Of a stretch of 64,000 bases of DNA, positions 53,090 to 64,000 are shown one piece after another. Position 1 is the stretch's first letter; every line of letters starts with the position of its first letter. The notes beneath the pieces were generated by a model, which was not told the DNA's origin, did no database searches, and saw only the letters and a program-made list of their open reading frames with translations. A program made the translations under genes and the position numbers. Source of the DNA: Ceratodon purpureus (Eukaryota; Streptophyta; Bryopsida; Pseudoditrichales; Ditrichaceae); the NCBI GenBank assembly GCA_014871385.1, contig CM026421.1:25600752-25664751 (forward strand). The letters run 5' to 3'.

Positions 53090-53592
53090 TCATGGGGACG
53101 TGTGTTAGGGTTCGACAGAGCATGTCTTCGGTTCACATAACGGTGACATCAGTTAAGACCCTTCGGTGATTAGAGCCTTAGAGGTGGAGGTATGAACAAT
53201 GCTTAGCGACCCTGTCGTGCTTGGTGTTATCTTGTGAGGATTTCACCCTGTTCAAATGTATTTTGATGCTGGACAGATCAAGAGAAAGGATTGTAGACGT
53301 TCGTGTCGGATGATAACGTCCTGTCGAAAAAGGAAAGAGATGGGCTAGGAACCAACGAGGGTTACGTGGTGATCACTCTGCAAGATTGCCAAGATATGAC
53401 ATTGTTGTCTCGATTCTGTGGCTCGACTGATGAATCTGCACTTCACAATGCAAACAACGCAAACAATGCAAGAGTATGTCCAACTGTGCCTTATCCTCAT
53501 TGAACGAAATCAACAGGACCTGATATTCATATCAACACACAGATGTTATGACTTCAGCAAATAATTATACTCAAACCCATAATTTATGATGG
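53090..53592. other. Unique spacer between the inverted copy and the SEC6 3' flank
   Basis: Not matched elsewhere in the window that I can see. A short plus frame at 53303-53503 has no recognised motif. Confidence 0.5.
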
Positions 53593-53981
53593 ATGCAGCA
53601 AAAACATTGTTCAAACTAACTTTTCCAATACCAGACAGACAGAAAAGTGAAGTTCCATGGGAAAAAACGGAAGCCTACAGTTTATAAAACAAAGAGATAC
53701 TTCTCTGGAGTTACTTACATCGAGGGGAATCCCAAATCCACCCTGGTGCGGCCCAATTGGTGCTTTGATCTAGCACTAGCATCCTATACTACATGCATCC
53801 TGATTCACGATGATAAATCACTCAGCGGAACAAAGAGAGTTAACCAGGGATGACCAAGTTACATGCTTCAGCGCTACTCAACAAGTCAACAACTACGGTT
53901 GAGCATACACCACATGCATGTGTGATATGACAGGAATCAAATCTATCGAAGCTGTATTAAAAAATCGGCCCTGATCTCCGC

Positions 53982-56900
53982 TCACTTCCGACCTAGCCTG
54001 GCTTTTGGTAGACAAGTCAGTCTGCTGAAGACAAGACCAGGCTTTGGAAGCTCCCCGTGGTTCAACTTCTCATTATAAAGAGCTTTGCACTCTCCAACGA
54101 CCTGCTCCCAGAGTCCCAACAAGGTACAGATTCAAATATCCGTCACTGGGCAGAATATTATATTACAGGGCAATGTTCACTCTCCATATCACGAACTGGA
54201 ATTAAGAGTCGACCACACTGAGGTAGTCCTATACAAAATAGAAATTCAAAAAACATATATAATTTGATGATGGTTTCGTGTTCCATGGTAAGGGTAGTTT
54301 ACTTCTTTGGCGTCTTTTTTGGGTATGTCATCTCGCAATGCCACCAGCTTCTCAACTACTTCCGGCTGCATTATTTCAACAGCAAACATCAGCTCCAAAT
54401 CATGATGACAGGCATCTTCGCAGGTTAAGTCTCGTTTTCACAGGCAACTTGCATAAGAATTATCAGCACAAGAATCATAACGATGGGAGACCTCTGCAAA
54501 TCTGGAACAGTACAAATAACCTATGAACCGTGTTATCTTACTGGGCAATCTGGGTGGTTCTGTAGAAGTTTCGCGTATGCCTCAGTGAAGGCGTCTACAC
54601 TTTCTGCAGATGCGAGGTCCCGGAGCTCTGCTAGCGGTAGGATACGTTTATCCACTTTCTGCTTCGCAAAGAAACAACCATTGACGAATAAGTGAAAAAT
54701 AGTAAGTTACATCTATCAGAACCTGTAGTAACAAGACTAACCAATGCTCATAAACTCATTAGTTCAATCAACTTGTAGACACCAATACTCACAGCAGGCG
54801 TAATAATCTCCCGGAAGAATTCGCCAAGTACTTCTTCATCCACCTCCAATCTCTTCAAGGTTTCCTCCTTGATGTGTCCTTTCTGGGTAACACCATAGTA
54901 AATTGCCTCAATTGGTCATGTAATGGAACTTTGTAGCTATCGCATGCATTCAAAAGGGCCGTCATATACCGGCCGCACAAGAATCTATTTTTACACCACT
55001 TAGACCATGAATTCAAATTGTAGAGATGATCCTCATTCCAAACCTGGGTAAGAAGGCGATCCACATACAGGACAATAGTCGTTTCAAGACATGCCTCAGC
55101 GAATCTTTTATAAGATCTTTCTTCCACATACCTGGATAAACAATTCAGGAGCTCTGAACTTTTCAGATGAGTCCTCTAATTTATAGTTAAATGAACTCGA
55201 GCTTAAACTTCAAATCGTGAACTTGCTCCGCTAAAATGCAAATCAATATGACAATATACTAAGTTCAAAAATGACTTACAACTTGACATCTCCAAAGTAG
55301 TCAGTGAAGGTGGCCACAAGATACTCTGTTACCAGACCTTCGTACCAGTCTGTGTGAACACACCCGGATGAGTACACACGTGAACTCATGATTTAGTCCA
55401 TCATGGCACACAAAGAAAATAGCAGAGATACCTCCGGTGTATATTCGGAACTGTTCTCAAGTTACATGAAAAAGCTTGAGTAGCTAAGACACAACCACTT
55501 AATAACGACACCTAAATCAAACGTAGTGGTTTGATAAGCCATGCTCCGAAAAAACAAGAAGAAGTCCAAAAATTGCTTGAGAGAACGCTCCTCCGTGCAT
55601 TAAGAGTATACCTTTCTGGTAAAGTTTTGAAATCAGTTCTTTCACACCAGGGTCCTCAAAAATCACTTCCACTGCCTGCGACAGGGCCTCCTGCAGGGCA
55701 TCGATACAGACTAAGTTATGTTAAGTGGGCCAATCAGTATCAAGTGTCCCGAATCCCGATAGACAAACCAAGACTCGCCATGAAGCTTCAAAACGTGGAC
55801 CATATAAAATCTTCAGACAGCGTCGACAATGACAACCAAGACTTACCTTTCCAACCTCAAGAAATCCCTTGCATGTATCCTCAAAATTAACCTGCCATAG
55901 CGACAGGCAATCGGCTATCAGCAACACCACATGAGTCCTTGTGTAAAATCGGCTACAGCAACACCCCATCAAGAAAGACTGGGTCAGGGATGGTCCAAGG
56001 CTGATCTCACCTGCTCAGCATAATACGGAGTAAGAGCTTCCATGACGCTGTTGCTAAGCTCCAAGGCCAATTCGTGGCACTTGTAATTACTATTCACCTG
56101 CATAAACACGAAGGATGTAGGTGAGATCAAAGTCCCCAAGCCAGTTTCTATGCAGAAACTCCAGCAAATTTTGCAATCCTGCAGCTTCATGCAATCAGGA
56201 TTGCACAAGAGATCAGTTTCAGCAGGAGCTATACCATAGCACAGAAAGGCTCCAACCCAATATCAGCTGCCGGTTCTTCGAGTCTCTTCCGCTGTGCTGC
56301 CTGGAACTCGTTCATAATCTGCAGGAAAATGATAAAACCTCAGGAAAATTAACTGTTACTCGACTACTTCTAAAGATTTGAAACCCTGGCTTGCACACCA
56401 GAACACAAGTAGATCATCAAAATTATCTTTAGAAAAACAAAGCTTGAAAAACTAACCTGAATAACAGCCAGAGCGATTCGGTAAAGCATAACGTCAGTGC
56501 TATTTTCTTGCACGACTTGAACCTGCTCTGTGAGGATACGAAACAGGTCTACACCTGCTGGGGTGTAGAGTCTCCCGTCGTCACTTCTCTTCGGGGGATT
56601 TGTCCTATCTGCTTCCAGGATATTTGTATACCATTTCTGCACAACTTCAGAATGGTCAGTGCTTGGTCTCACATTTCAGGTGTTCGCAGTGTACGACTAC
56701 GCAAGCACGAGATTCCAAACAATGCAGACTGTGTCATTATCGTACCCGCATGGACGTCTGCATCCTGTCCACATAAGCATCCATAAGAGGATCCATAGCT
56801 CCACTTTCAGCGCACTGAGCTGCTAATCCTTCATCGATACCCAACTGTATCAATTGCTCTTGAAAGTTCACGACCCACCCTGTAACCTGTAGCGGAAATT

Positions 56901-59900
56901 AGATTGCAGATTTAGCTGTGGTAAATGCAATCAATTGCAAAGGAAAAAATCTGCACAAAAATAAATCAAGAACTCTAAAACCGTCACCTTTAATATCTCA
57001 AGATTGGATAATTCGCTAGCTCTGTCACCAAGCCTTCGAAGCATTTGAATGAAACGCTCCGTGTACAAATGCACACAGTACTTGAATATTTCATATCTGC
57101 ATGTATCCCACCCATCGGTAAAAAGCCAAATCATTCCGCACCGAACGTGGAGGCATGGTGCTTCTAACGGACGTATACATGCATGAAACCGAAAAACGCA
57201 TAGCATTGTCAAACGATAGTTACCGTGGGGGAAAACAAGGAGCGACATAGTCAAAGATGTCAGGGAGCTCTAGAGCAATCTGCACATTTAGCACTTAGGG
57301 AAAAACTCAGAATCGTGTTTCAACTAACAGATGAAGCAGATTTATTGTAATAAACACGTAGATTTCATATGAGATCTTCGTAGAATACACATGATTACAA
57401 TTCCATTATATAAGTGTTAAGTCAGTCTTCTTTGGAAAGACCCCAACAACCTCCATTAGCTTCCTCTTCTACTTTAGTAAGACAAGTTCCAGCAAGCTTG
57501 ATGCTCTAGAACATGAAATGTACGCATTCACCAAGTCAGCATCCAGCAAAAGATTAACTGGTGAGATATATCCAAAGCAGCTCATAATCCTGTCAATAGG
57601 GTCATAAACAAGCACTAAGAGAAGTCGTGTCGTCTTGGTTCGGGTATCCTAAAACAGCCATTGAATGTGACACAGTCTACTTTCTATTTAACCATCTCAA
57701 ATCAATAGAATTAGAAGAATACCATCAGAATTCAAGTTATTCTTCAATAAATTGGCATACAACAATCCGACACTATGAGCAAGATCCATACCTCTATAAA
57801 TGAGTAAAATCCGTACTAACTTAAGTGTAAAGGTGCCAAAAATATATAGAGAACTCACCGCACTAGCTTCCTCCAAAGCTGCTTTCAGGTCGTCCATAAC
57901 AAGCTGCACAAACATGAAGAAAATACTGAGAGATGGAATGAGCCTGATAAAATTCTGGTATTGAAAGAGGATCAGATAAAGAAGCATTCTCATGCAATAA
58001 CAGGGTTAATGTTAAATAGACCATTCACAACTAACACAAGACACTCAAATGAAAACAATTTAAAACATCTCACCGTTTTTAACAACACGTCAAATCTACC
58101 CTCGATAGTCTTTCTGATCTCTTCGTAGCACCGATCCTTGTATCCTAGTCCACCAACTTTGGGTTTAGCTTGTTCCTCCGGAGGCTGAGAAAGATTCTGT
58201 GACCTGCAGGTAGTCAATATGAAAATCCACTCGTTTGACTTCTGTCGACCACGGTCCACCTGCTACGAGCGTAACTAGGATTTGCGAACTGAAACCACAC
58301 TAACAGAACCAACACTTCACGGAGAGAATTAGAAGCTGTGGCCAATATTTCGCGTGTAAGTATTTGAGTAGGTGCATGATATGCAAAAGCAGTGGTAGGA
58401 AAGGGTGTTCATATAATACGAGTCAATTCCTTGAGGGACATGGCGGCCATTGACTGAAAATCAGACAAACAGGAAACAGGGAGCCACCTCCACCGGGAAA
58501 CAGGTTGTCATTCAATCAAGGACCAAACGCCACACAGAGCCAAGGAGCGTTTTCTCCTTACTTGCGGATAGCTCTAGGGGCTGGGAGGTTGGACATTGGT
58601 CCAGCACCCTCTGCTTCGGCAGCTTCCTCGGCTTGCTGTTGGTCTAGAATCTCCTGCATCTCCACGACTCTGGAAAAAGAGCCATAAAACCAATGAACGC
58701 ACACTACAGTCGTCCTCTATCCGTTGGAAACTTGAACTTAAAACCTTTGCTTGAATGCCTACTAACCAGATCAGTACTAACTACCATGATATACCATACT
58801 GACAGGTCAGGATATCTTGCATTCAAAAGACTCCATGCAACCATGCCTAGGTGACGCACAAACAACAAAGACAGATATTAATGGAACACATATTGGTAAC
58901 AGATAGTGGAAGCACTCTGAAAGTAATCTCACAGACTCAACGCGACATTGAACTTCACCACAACGTCTTTGAAATCATACCTCAGTGCCCGCACCAGAGT
59001 TTGAGGACTGCACATAAGAAAAACGCATTTGTCAAGTGACCATTGTTTAGAAACTAATGGAGAGTAGTGTCACATGCGAAGGAATGTGTGTAACATGCAT
59101 GTCGATCAATAGACAATAAGAGGATTGAAGAAGGCATTCAATGGGTACCTATCTCTCGCAAGTTGGAAAAAATTGCCAACATGACCCCACAGAGTCTGCT
59201 CAAACTTTGCCCGGGTGTTGCTAACATCTTCAAAATACTCTCTGCAGGTGAGATCCATCAATGTTCCATTAGTTTCAGAATGACATGTCCGGCCAGAACT
59301 TTCTCGTAAAACTACTTCGCAAGATGCAGACGCAGGTGAGAGATATGGCCTCACTCACGTTAACTTTCCAGCTTCTTCTCTTCGTGTTGACACTGTAGCT
59401 AGCGCGAACCGTCTTTTCTGCTCAAGTGCTGTTAGTGCCTGGGCACAAGATAACAGGAATATAAGCCCACTATAGTAGCACGCTCCCAGCACTTTGACAT
59501 TATGTACTGGACAACTAGGATATACATGATTCCTTGGGAATCTCTTATTAAATACACTTTCCATGAAAAAGATCCAGATCATCCTTTACCTCAAAAGTCC
59601 TTAACAGCTCTCGCTCATCAGAAAGAGAAGCTCTTGCTTCTGCAGCTTCTGTAGATATAGACATCATGCCCTCAACATCCTGCATTGACGCGACACGCCA
59701 CCCAGGTTACGATTCCGAAAAACATATTACACTAGCACATTCAAGCTGGGTGCAGTTACGGAGAAGTTCACGAATTCGGAGAGTGTGCAGCACCTTCAAG
59801 GTTGTATTCAAATTGTTACGGGCATTACTAAGAAGCTTTATTTGATCATGGTGCTCAATCAGCGTCTGGCATTCTCGACATAACCTGCATTCCCGCACAA

Positions 59901-61223
59901 ACACATGACACATCTCGCATGGTCACCAAAATTTCCTTCCCATAAACAACTCCATTGATACGGGCTCACAATCGACAATCAAAGTCGACACGGCAATTCC
60001 AACTTACGAAGCCTCCTGCCAATCAATTGATGTGACATGGACAGTGTGCAATACATTGACTTCCATTGCAGAAGGTAAGCACAATCACGTCAATGCTGTC
60101 ACTCCTCTGAATGTGAAGTAGTCATTCGAGCTCGCTTCGACAGTTTCCTCATCTACAATGCGAAATGAGATCTTTCTAAATTAAAGATGTGTGTACGTTA
60201 AAAAGCAAACGTACCTGTCAATAAGTTCAAAATTTTCACGAAGACTTCCAATTTTGTGCTGCGAGTCCGCAAGGGCATCGATACCAGCCCTGGCTTGCTC
60301 TACCTGATGAATTGGATATATTCCTTGATTTCAGATTTATACGAACACTAGTAATAGCGATACAGCTGCTAAGAAATGGAAGAAATATCCTACACTAACT
60401 CAAGCTTCAAGTGCCAATGCAGGAGTCTTCAATATGTGTCCAATCAAGTAACAACTCAGCGACATCACACGGTTGTCTCAAACCTTTCTAAATTACACCA
60501 AAGGATAGGTCTCAAAATATATAAATCAAAATAGGTCACGACCGAAGTCTTTGCAACCCTACCAAGAGAGACAAATATTTCTAAACTGGCATGAGTGCAG
60601 ACTAACCTGAGACATGACACTGCTGCTGAGCTGAGCATCATTGTGCTGTAAAATAACAGAGCATTAATTAGCAACTCCAGGAATCTCAAGAGGATGATTA
60701 TGAAAATTACTCTCCACTTCGATTGGTTACAATGAATAATTCCAACAGGAACCATTTCTAAAGTAATCACAACTGTACACACAATCTCGACCTATCGATT
60801 GTAAAACAAAGTCGCTGACCTAATATTTAAACGAATTTCAGTCCTTCCACACTAAAATTTACATACAAATATTTCCCCAGAAGTCCTACTGCCATAGCAT
60901 TACTACTCCCTTCTTTCGCACAAACGCCAATCGTATAAGCTTCCACGCAGACTTAGGGTTAACACCGCATTTTACACCATCATAACAACAACCACAACGA
61001 CCTGCCAATTTTTTTGGCAGATCAACGAAAACCACTACAATCTCACTCTTAACACAAATTAATCCAACTACTGATTACGAAAAACCTCAGGTACCTGCTG
61101 CCGCAAAGCGTAATCAGATCTGATGCCATTGACAGACGCTAGCGAATCCGGCAGCGGCAGCAACTTAGCAACCTCCCGCACGGCCGCCTCCTTAGCCTCG
61201 ATCCCCGCATCGTGCATCATCAT
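53982..61223 (-). CDS. SEC6: Exocyst complex subunit SEC6, intact, 25 exons, 749 aa
   Basis: A core subunit of the exocyst, which tethers secretory vesicles to the plasma membrane. Exons (minus): 61223-61095, 60645-60607, 60303-60215, 59884-59794, 59679-59590, 59438-59359, 59241-59149, 59007-58981, 58669-58562, 58203-58074, 57903-57859, 57279-57224, 57096-56988, 56886-56746, 56636-56457, 56318-56235, 56097-56011, 55891-55847, 55690-55612, 55349-55280, 55131-55044, 54882-54793, 54658-54542, 54365-54303, 54101-53982. These total 2250 nt, with GT-AG introns and an unbroken frame. Arabidopsis SEC6 is about 752 aa. Diagnostic stretches: [17 protein letters not shown] at the N-terminus, [79 protein letters not shown]. 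The first of three consecutive ATGs is taken as start. All neighbouring SEC6-like blocks are derived and broken; this is the only full copy here. Confidence 0.96.
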
Positions 61224-61356
61224 GATGCACCCCGCTCCTCTCGCCAATGCCGCACCACGACGAGATCCTCCCGCCCGCCCGCACACACACGCACACACAC
61301 TCCCCGCTCGCTCGTCGCCGAGAGTGAAACCCTAAGCTCGCCCTTGCTTCCCCGGC
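61224..61356. promoter_or_regulatory. Short divergent promoter between SEC6 and a plus-strand first exon
   Basis: Only about 133 bp separate the SEC6 start codon from the next plus-strand ATG. The stretch is C-rich and includes a (CA)n run near 61280-61300. A bidirectional promoter is inferred. Confidence 0.45.
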
Positions 61357-61563
61357 ATGAAACCCTCCCTCCCCGTCACAGCTCCCCTACCAAATGACCT
61401 CCTCGTCTCTCAGAATTCGTGCGTGAAGAAAACTAGCGTCGCTAACCTGTCAGTAAGTGAGTTCAGAGGTTTGATAGGAATTGAGGATGCACAGTACCGG
61501 CACTGTATCCAAATCGTGACACCATCTAAAGAGAGAGTAGATTTTGATCTGCGTGATGTAGGT
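61357..61563 (+). CDS. Possible first exon of an unidentified divergent gene
   Basis: The frame starts MKPSLPVTAPLPNDLLVSQN and runs to KERVDFDLRDV, where a strong donor (G|GTAAGT) lies at about 61561; without splicing it stops ten bases later at 61570-61572. The N-terminal half resembles a targeting sequence, but no family is recognised. No acceptor could be assigned downstream, where the helicase element begins, so later exons may lie beyond the window or be lost. Confidence 0.35.
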
Positions 61564-61571
61564 AAGTGGTA

Positions 61572-61943
61572 GATGGTGGTGGTGGTTTTGGGCGTGGTGG
61601 CGGGGCTTGGGTGCGTGGTTCGGTGTGCATTGATTGATGGACTCGGGTTTAAATTTGAAGTCGTTGTTGCGACGAGGATTGCCAACGTGCTTTGAACTGC
61701 TGCGCGGTGTGAACAAGGGTTAGTTAGATTTATTGATTTCGTTCAGGAATGTTTTCATTTTCAAATGTCATTGTACAGTGTATCATCTTCTCAACTATTT
61801 TTATTAAACTAGGGCTTCGCTGCTCTCCGCATTACCAGTGACGATTGGTATTTATGATTGATAGGTATGTAAAGGTAATGGTGGATAGGTATATATTGGA
61901 AGAAGGTGGTTGGTTTTTATGATGGTCATGGTTCAATAGTTCA
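61572..61943. other. Region between the divergent exon and the helicase gene
   Basis: G-rich at first (TGGTGGTGGTGG near 61573), then AT-rich. It contains a possible Helitron-type terminus at 61809. Confidence 0.5.
61809..61830 (-). mobile_element. Candidate Helitron 3' terminus
   Basis: On the minus strand the sequence ends GCGAAGCCCTAG followed by T, the CTRR|T form of a Helitron 3' end. It lies 135 bp beyond the helicase stop, in the right orientation. The expected upstream hairpin is not convincing. Confidence 0.3.
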
Positions 61944-64000
61944 TTATGTTGTTTTTGGAAAAGGCAATAGTTTGAATTGTGTAATGCTATCTCGTAGATG
62001 TTGTCGCATATTAGGTATACTGTAGATTGACGTTTCAGGATTTATTTCATAAGCAATATCAGTTGCATATGCTAATGCAAACACTCCACATGATGAATTG
62101 TCTGGTTGTTGCATTACGTCTGCATATATATATCGGAATGTTAGAGATGGGATGAGTTGTTGAAGTTTTTGTGTTATGTCATGCGGTAACAATGAGTTTT
62201 GAGGTTTTTTAGAATTGTATATTATGACTTGGTAATGTATATTATTTGGTTGTATAAGAGCTAGTATCCAATGATTTCCGTTTATGAATAGATGTTGGAG
62301 ACAGTTTGTTGTATATTTTGATCTTCTGTGCAATGTGGCATAAGAATGTTCTTCATAACCTTGATGTTGTAGTTGGCTTTCATAGAGTATTTGCATTCTG
62401 GCTCCCATGTGCTCATCACTTAACCATCCTGAAGGGTTCAGTAATGTCTTCTTGTGATGTTGTGTTAGTTGATATTTAGTAATCCAGTAGTTGTTGGCTA
62501 GTTGTTCAATATTTTGTGTCTCTATATTTGTAGACGATGGTGATTGAATATTTTTAGATATGGATGATTGTGTATGTTTCTTTTTTGGTAGCTTATTAGG
62601 AAGGTGTGTCTTGTAGTTCTTCGTGTCTATTATATTTTTTTTGGGAGAATGTTTAAGTTCTTTATTGTTTGGTTGATTATTGGGAGAAGTTTGATGGTTC
62701 TCTAGCATGTATTGTACACTTCCTTTATTAAATTTATATTTATTGATTTCTTCAAATGTGATGTCTCGAAGTATTACGAGGCCTTGTATGCTATGGAGTC
62801 CTGATAGTGTTACATAGATGCTGTGCATACTGAGCGGTTTTCCATCTTGAGGGTTTTGGAGATCTATTATGAGATGACTGTGAGTTTGAACTTGTGCTTT
62901 GTGAATTTTACAGAATGCAGGTATAAGAGGTAGTTGGTATCTATTTATTTTAAATGTTTTGTTGTGTTTGTACTCATGTGTTGGATAATCAAACACCATA
63001 ACTCTGGATATAGGTGCAATGGATACAACATTTTTAGGTAGTCCTTCAAGTTTTATTTGAGGTAGAGTTGGTTGGGTGCTCATGAATTTTGAAAAATCCA
63101 CCAAGACGTGGGTTGGTGCGTGCATAGAGTTCTTTGTGGATGTATTAGGTTGCTCGAGGAGGACTTGGATGATTTCTCCTATTGCACCGTTTACTAGCCC
63201 CAATTTCGTATGTATGTTTTCGGTCAATATAACTTTCATTCCCTTATATAATTTGAGGAATGGGAGGAGGTTTTGGCTCTTCTTAGGAGGAATCGTTTGT
63301 CGGAGTAATAATTGTATATCTTGTCGGAGGGGTTGTTTTTTGTACGTGTCTGTAGCTACAATGGTGTAAGATGTATGATTATGTTTTTTTAGGTTGTGTT
63401 CAATCATGTAGTGATTGATTGCATTTCTTAGATCATTGCATGGAACAATGTAGCATGCATCTTTCCATGGAGGTTCGAGGAGGTTGATTTTTAGATTTGT
63501 TAAAAATCGACTACTTAATAGTTGATGATCTTGTTTAGAGAAATTCTCTTTTCGGATATTTTTTAATAGGTTACTATATTGTAGATCTTCTGCTTGCCTC
63601 ATTTGTTTTGAGAGAATGGTTGTATTTGGTCGAACGTAATTTTCCCATAGGCTCTTTCCAATAATTTTTTTCTATGTATGTTTTGTGAAAGCGAATGTGG
63701 GCTCAACATTTGTGGTGTACAGGGGTGCGTCATTCATAGGTGGAAATTGCATGAAATCGCCCATGAAGAGAATGTTTGTTCCTCCAAATGGTAACATGTT
63801 TGCTTTTAGTTTCTGTAGTTTCATATGGAGGGTTCCAAGCATATTGCAACCTATCATAGATACTTCATCAATGATCAAGTGGTCTATTTCTGCCCATTTG
63901 TCTGTGCTTGATTTAAGTATGATGGAATTTATTTGCGTATCTATTGCTATTCCTACTAAAGAATGTATAGTGGATCCACCTATTAGTATAGCTGCACTTG
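61944..64000 (-). pseudogene. PIF1-like helicase fused to a Ulp1/C48 cysteine protease, partial, one internal stop
   Basis: One minus-strand frame runs from the right edge to the TAA at 61944, broken only by TAG at 63669-63671. Helicase part: GGSTIHS (motif Ia type), LIIDEVSMIG (Walker B), MGDFMQFPP (motif III), LYKGMKVILTENIHTKLGLV and PLIPAFCKIHKAQVQT (motif V type), then YVTLSG where PIF1 helicases have YVxLSR (motif VI). After a Lys/Asn/Ser-rich linker comes a C-terminal protease: WLSDEHM, the active-site His in NGNHWILAL, IIYNSKK where Asp is usual, and DNSSCGVFAL with the Gln-Cys pair. Walker A is off the edge. Helicases of this kind occur in Helitrons and other selfish elements; which one this is cannot be decided here. 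Confidence 0.85.

Overview
The window looks like nuclear DNA of a land plant. Intron-rich genes with GT-AG splicing encode plant-type proteins: a chloroplast FtsH, a plant Nup1/Nup136 nucleoporin, an SR45/RNPS1 splicing factor, exocyst SEC6 and a UDP-glycosyltransferase. They sit among AT-rich, transposon-laden intergenic DNA. Short to medium introns and protein divergence from flowering plants suggest a bryophyte-grade plant (moss or liverwort); this is inference.

Left third (1-18.7 kb) is gene-dense. A UDP-glycosyltransferase runs off the left edge (minus). SR45/RNPS1 (minus, 11 exons) follows, with a possible poison exon in intron 1. A flavin monooxygenase of the kynurenine-3-monooxygenase-like class (plus, 6 exons) converges on a 13-exon FG-repeat nucleoporin (minus). 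I reconstructed exons by hand; all four frames close across every junction.

Middle (18.7-33.7 kb) is mostly AT-rich intergenic DNA with small non-autonomous elements: a foldback, a CACTA-type MITE with a 3-bp target duplication, and two ~860-bp elements flanked by TTAA with CCCC-starting inverted ends (piggyBac-like). An unrecognised small zinc-ribbon/membrane ORF lies here. The three-exon chloroplast ftsH gene (FtsH2/8, VAR2 type) is at 29.2-31.6 kb.

Right half (33.7-61.2 kb) is dominated by exocyst SEC6. An intact 25-exon gene (749 codons) lies on the minus strand at 53,982-61,223. To its left is a mosaic of SEC6 pieces in both orientations: a near-identical internally deleted copy (34.78-39.2 kb), an inverted exon 1 joined to the 3' flank, a tandem duplication of the exon-2 region, stray exon 15 and exon 20 copies, and a ~1.2-kb inverted copy of exons 15-19 just downstream of the intact gene. 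A GDSL-esterase exon, a Rab GTPase pseudogene and a decayed Tc1/mariner element (DD34E, first Asp changed to Tyr, one internal stop) lie in the same region.

Right end (61.3-64 kb): a possible divergent first exon shares a ~130-bp promoter with SEC6. Beyond it is a mobile-element gene coding for a PIF1-like helicase fused to a C-terminal Ulp1/C48 cysteine protease, interrupted by one stop and running off the right edge. A Helitron-like CTAG terminus lies 135 bp beyond its stop.
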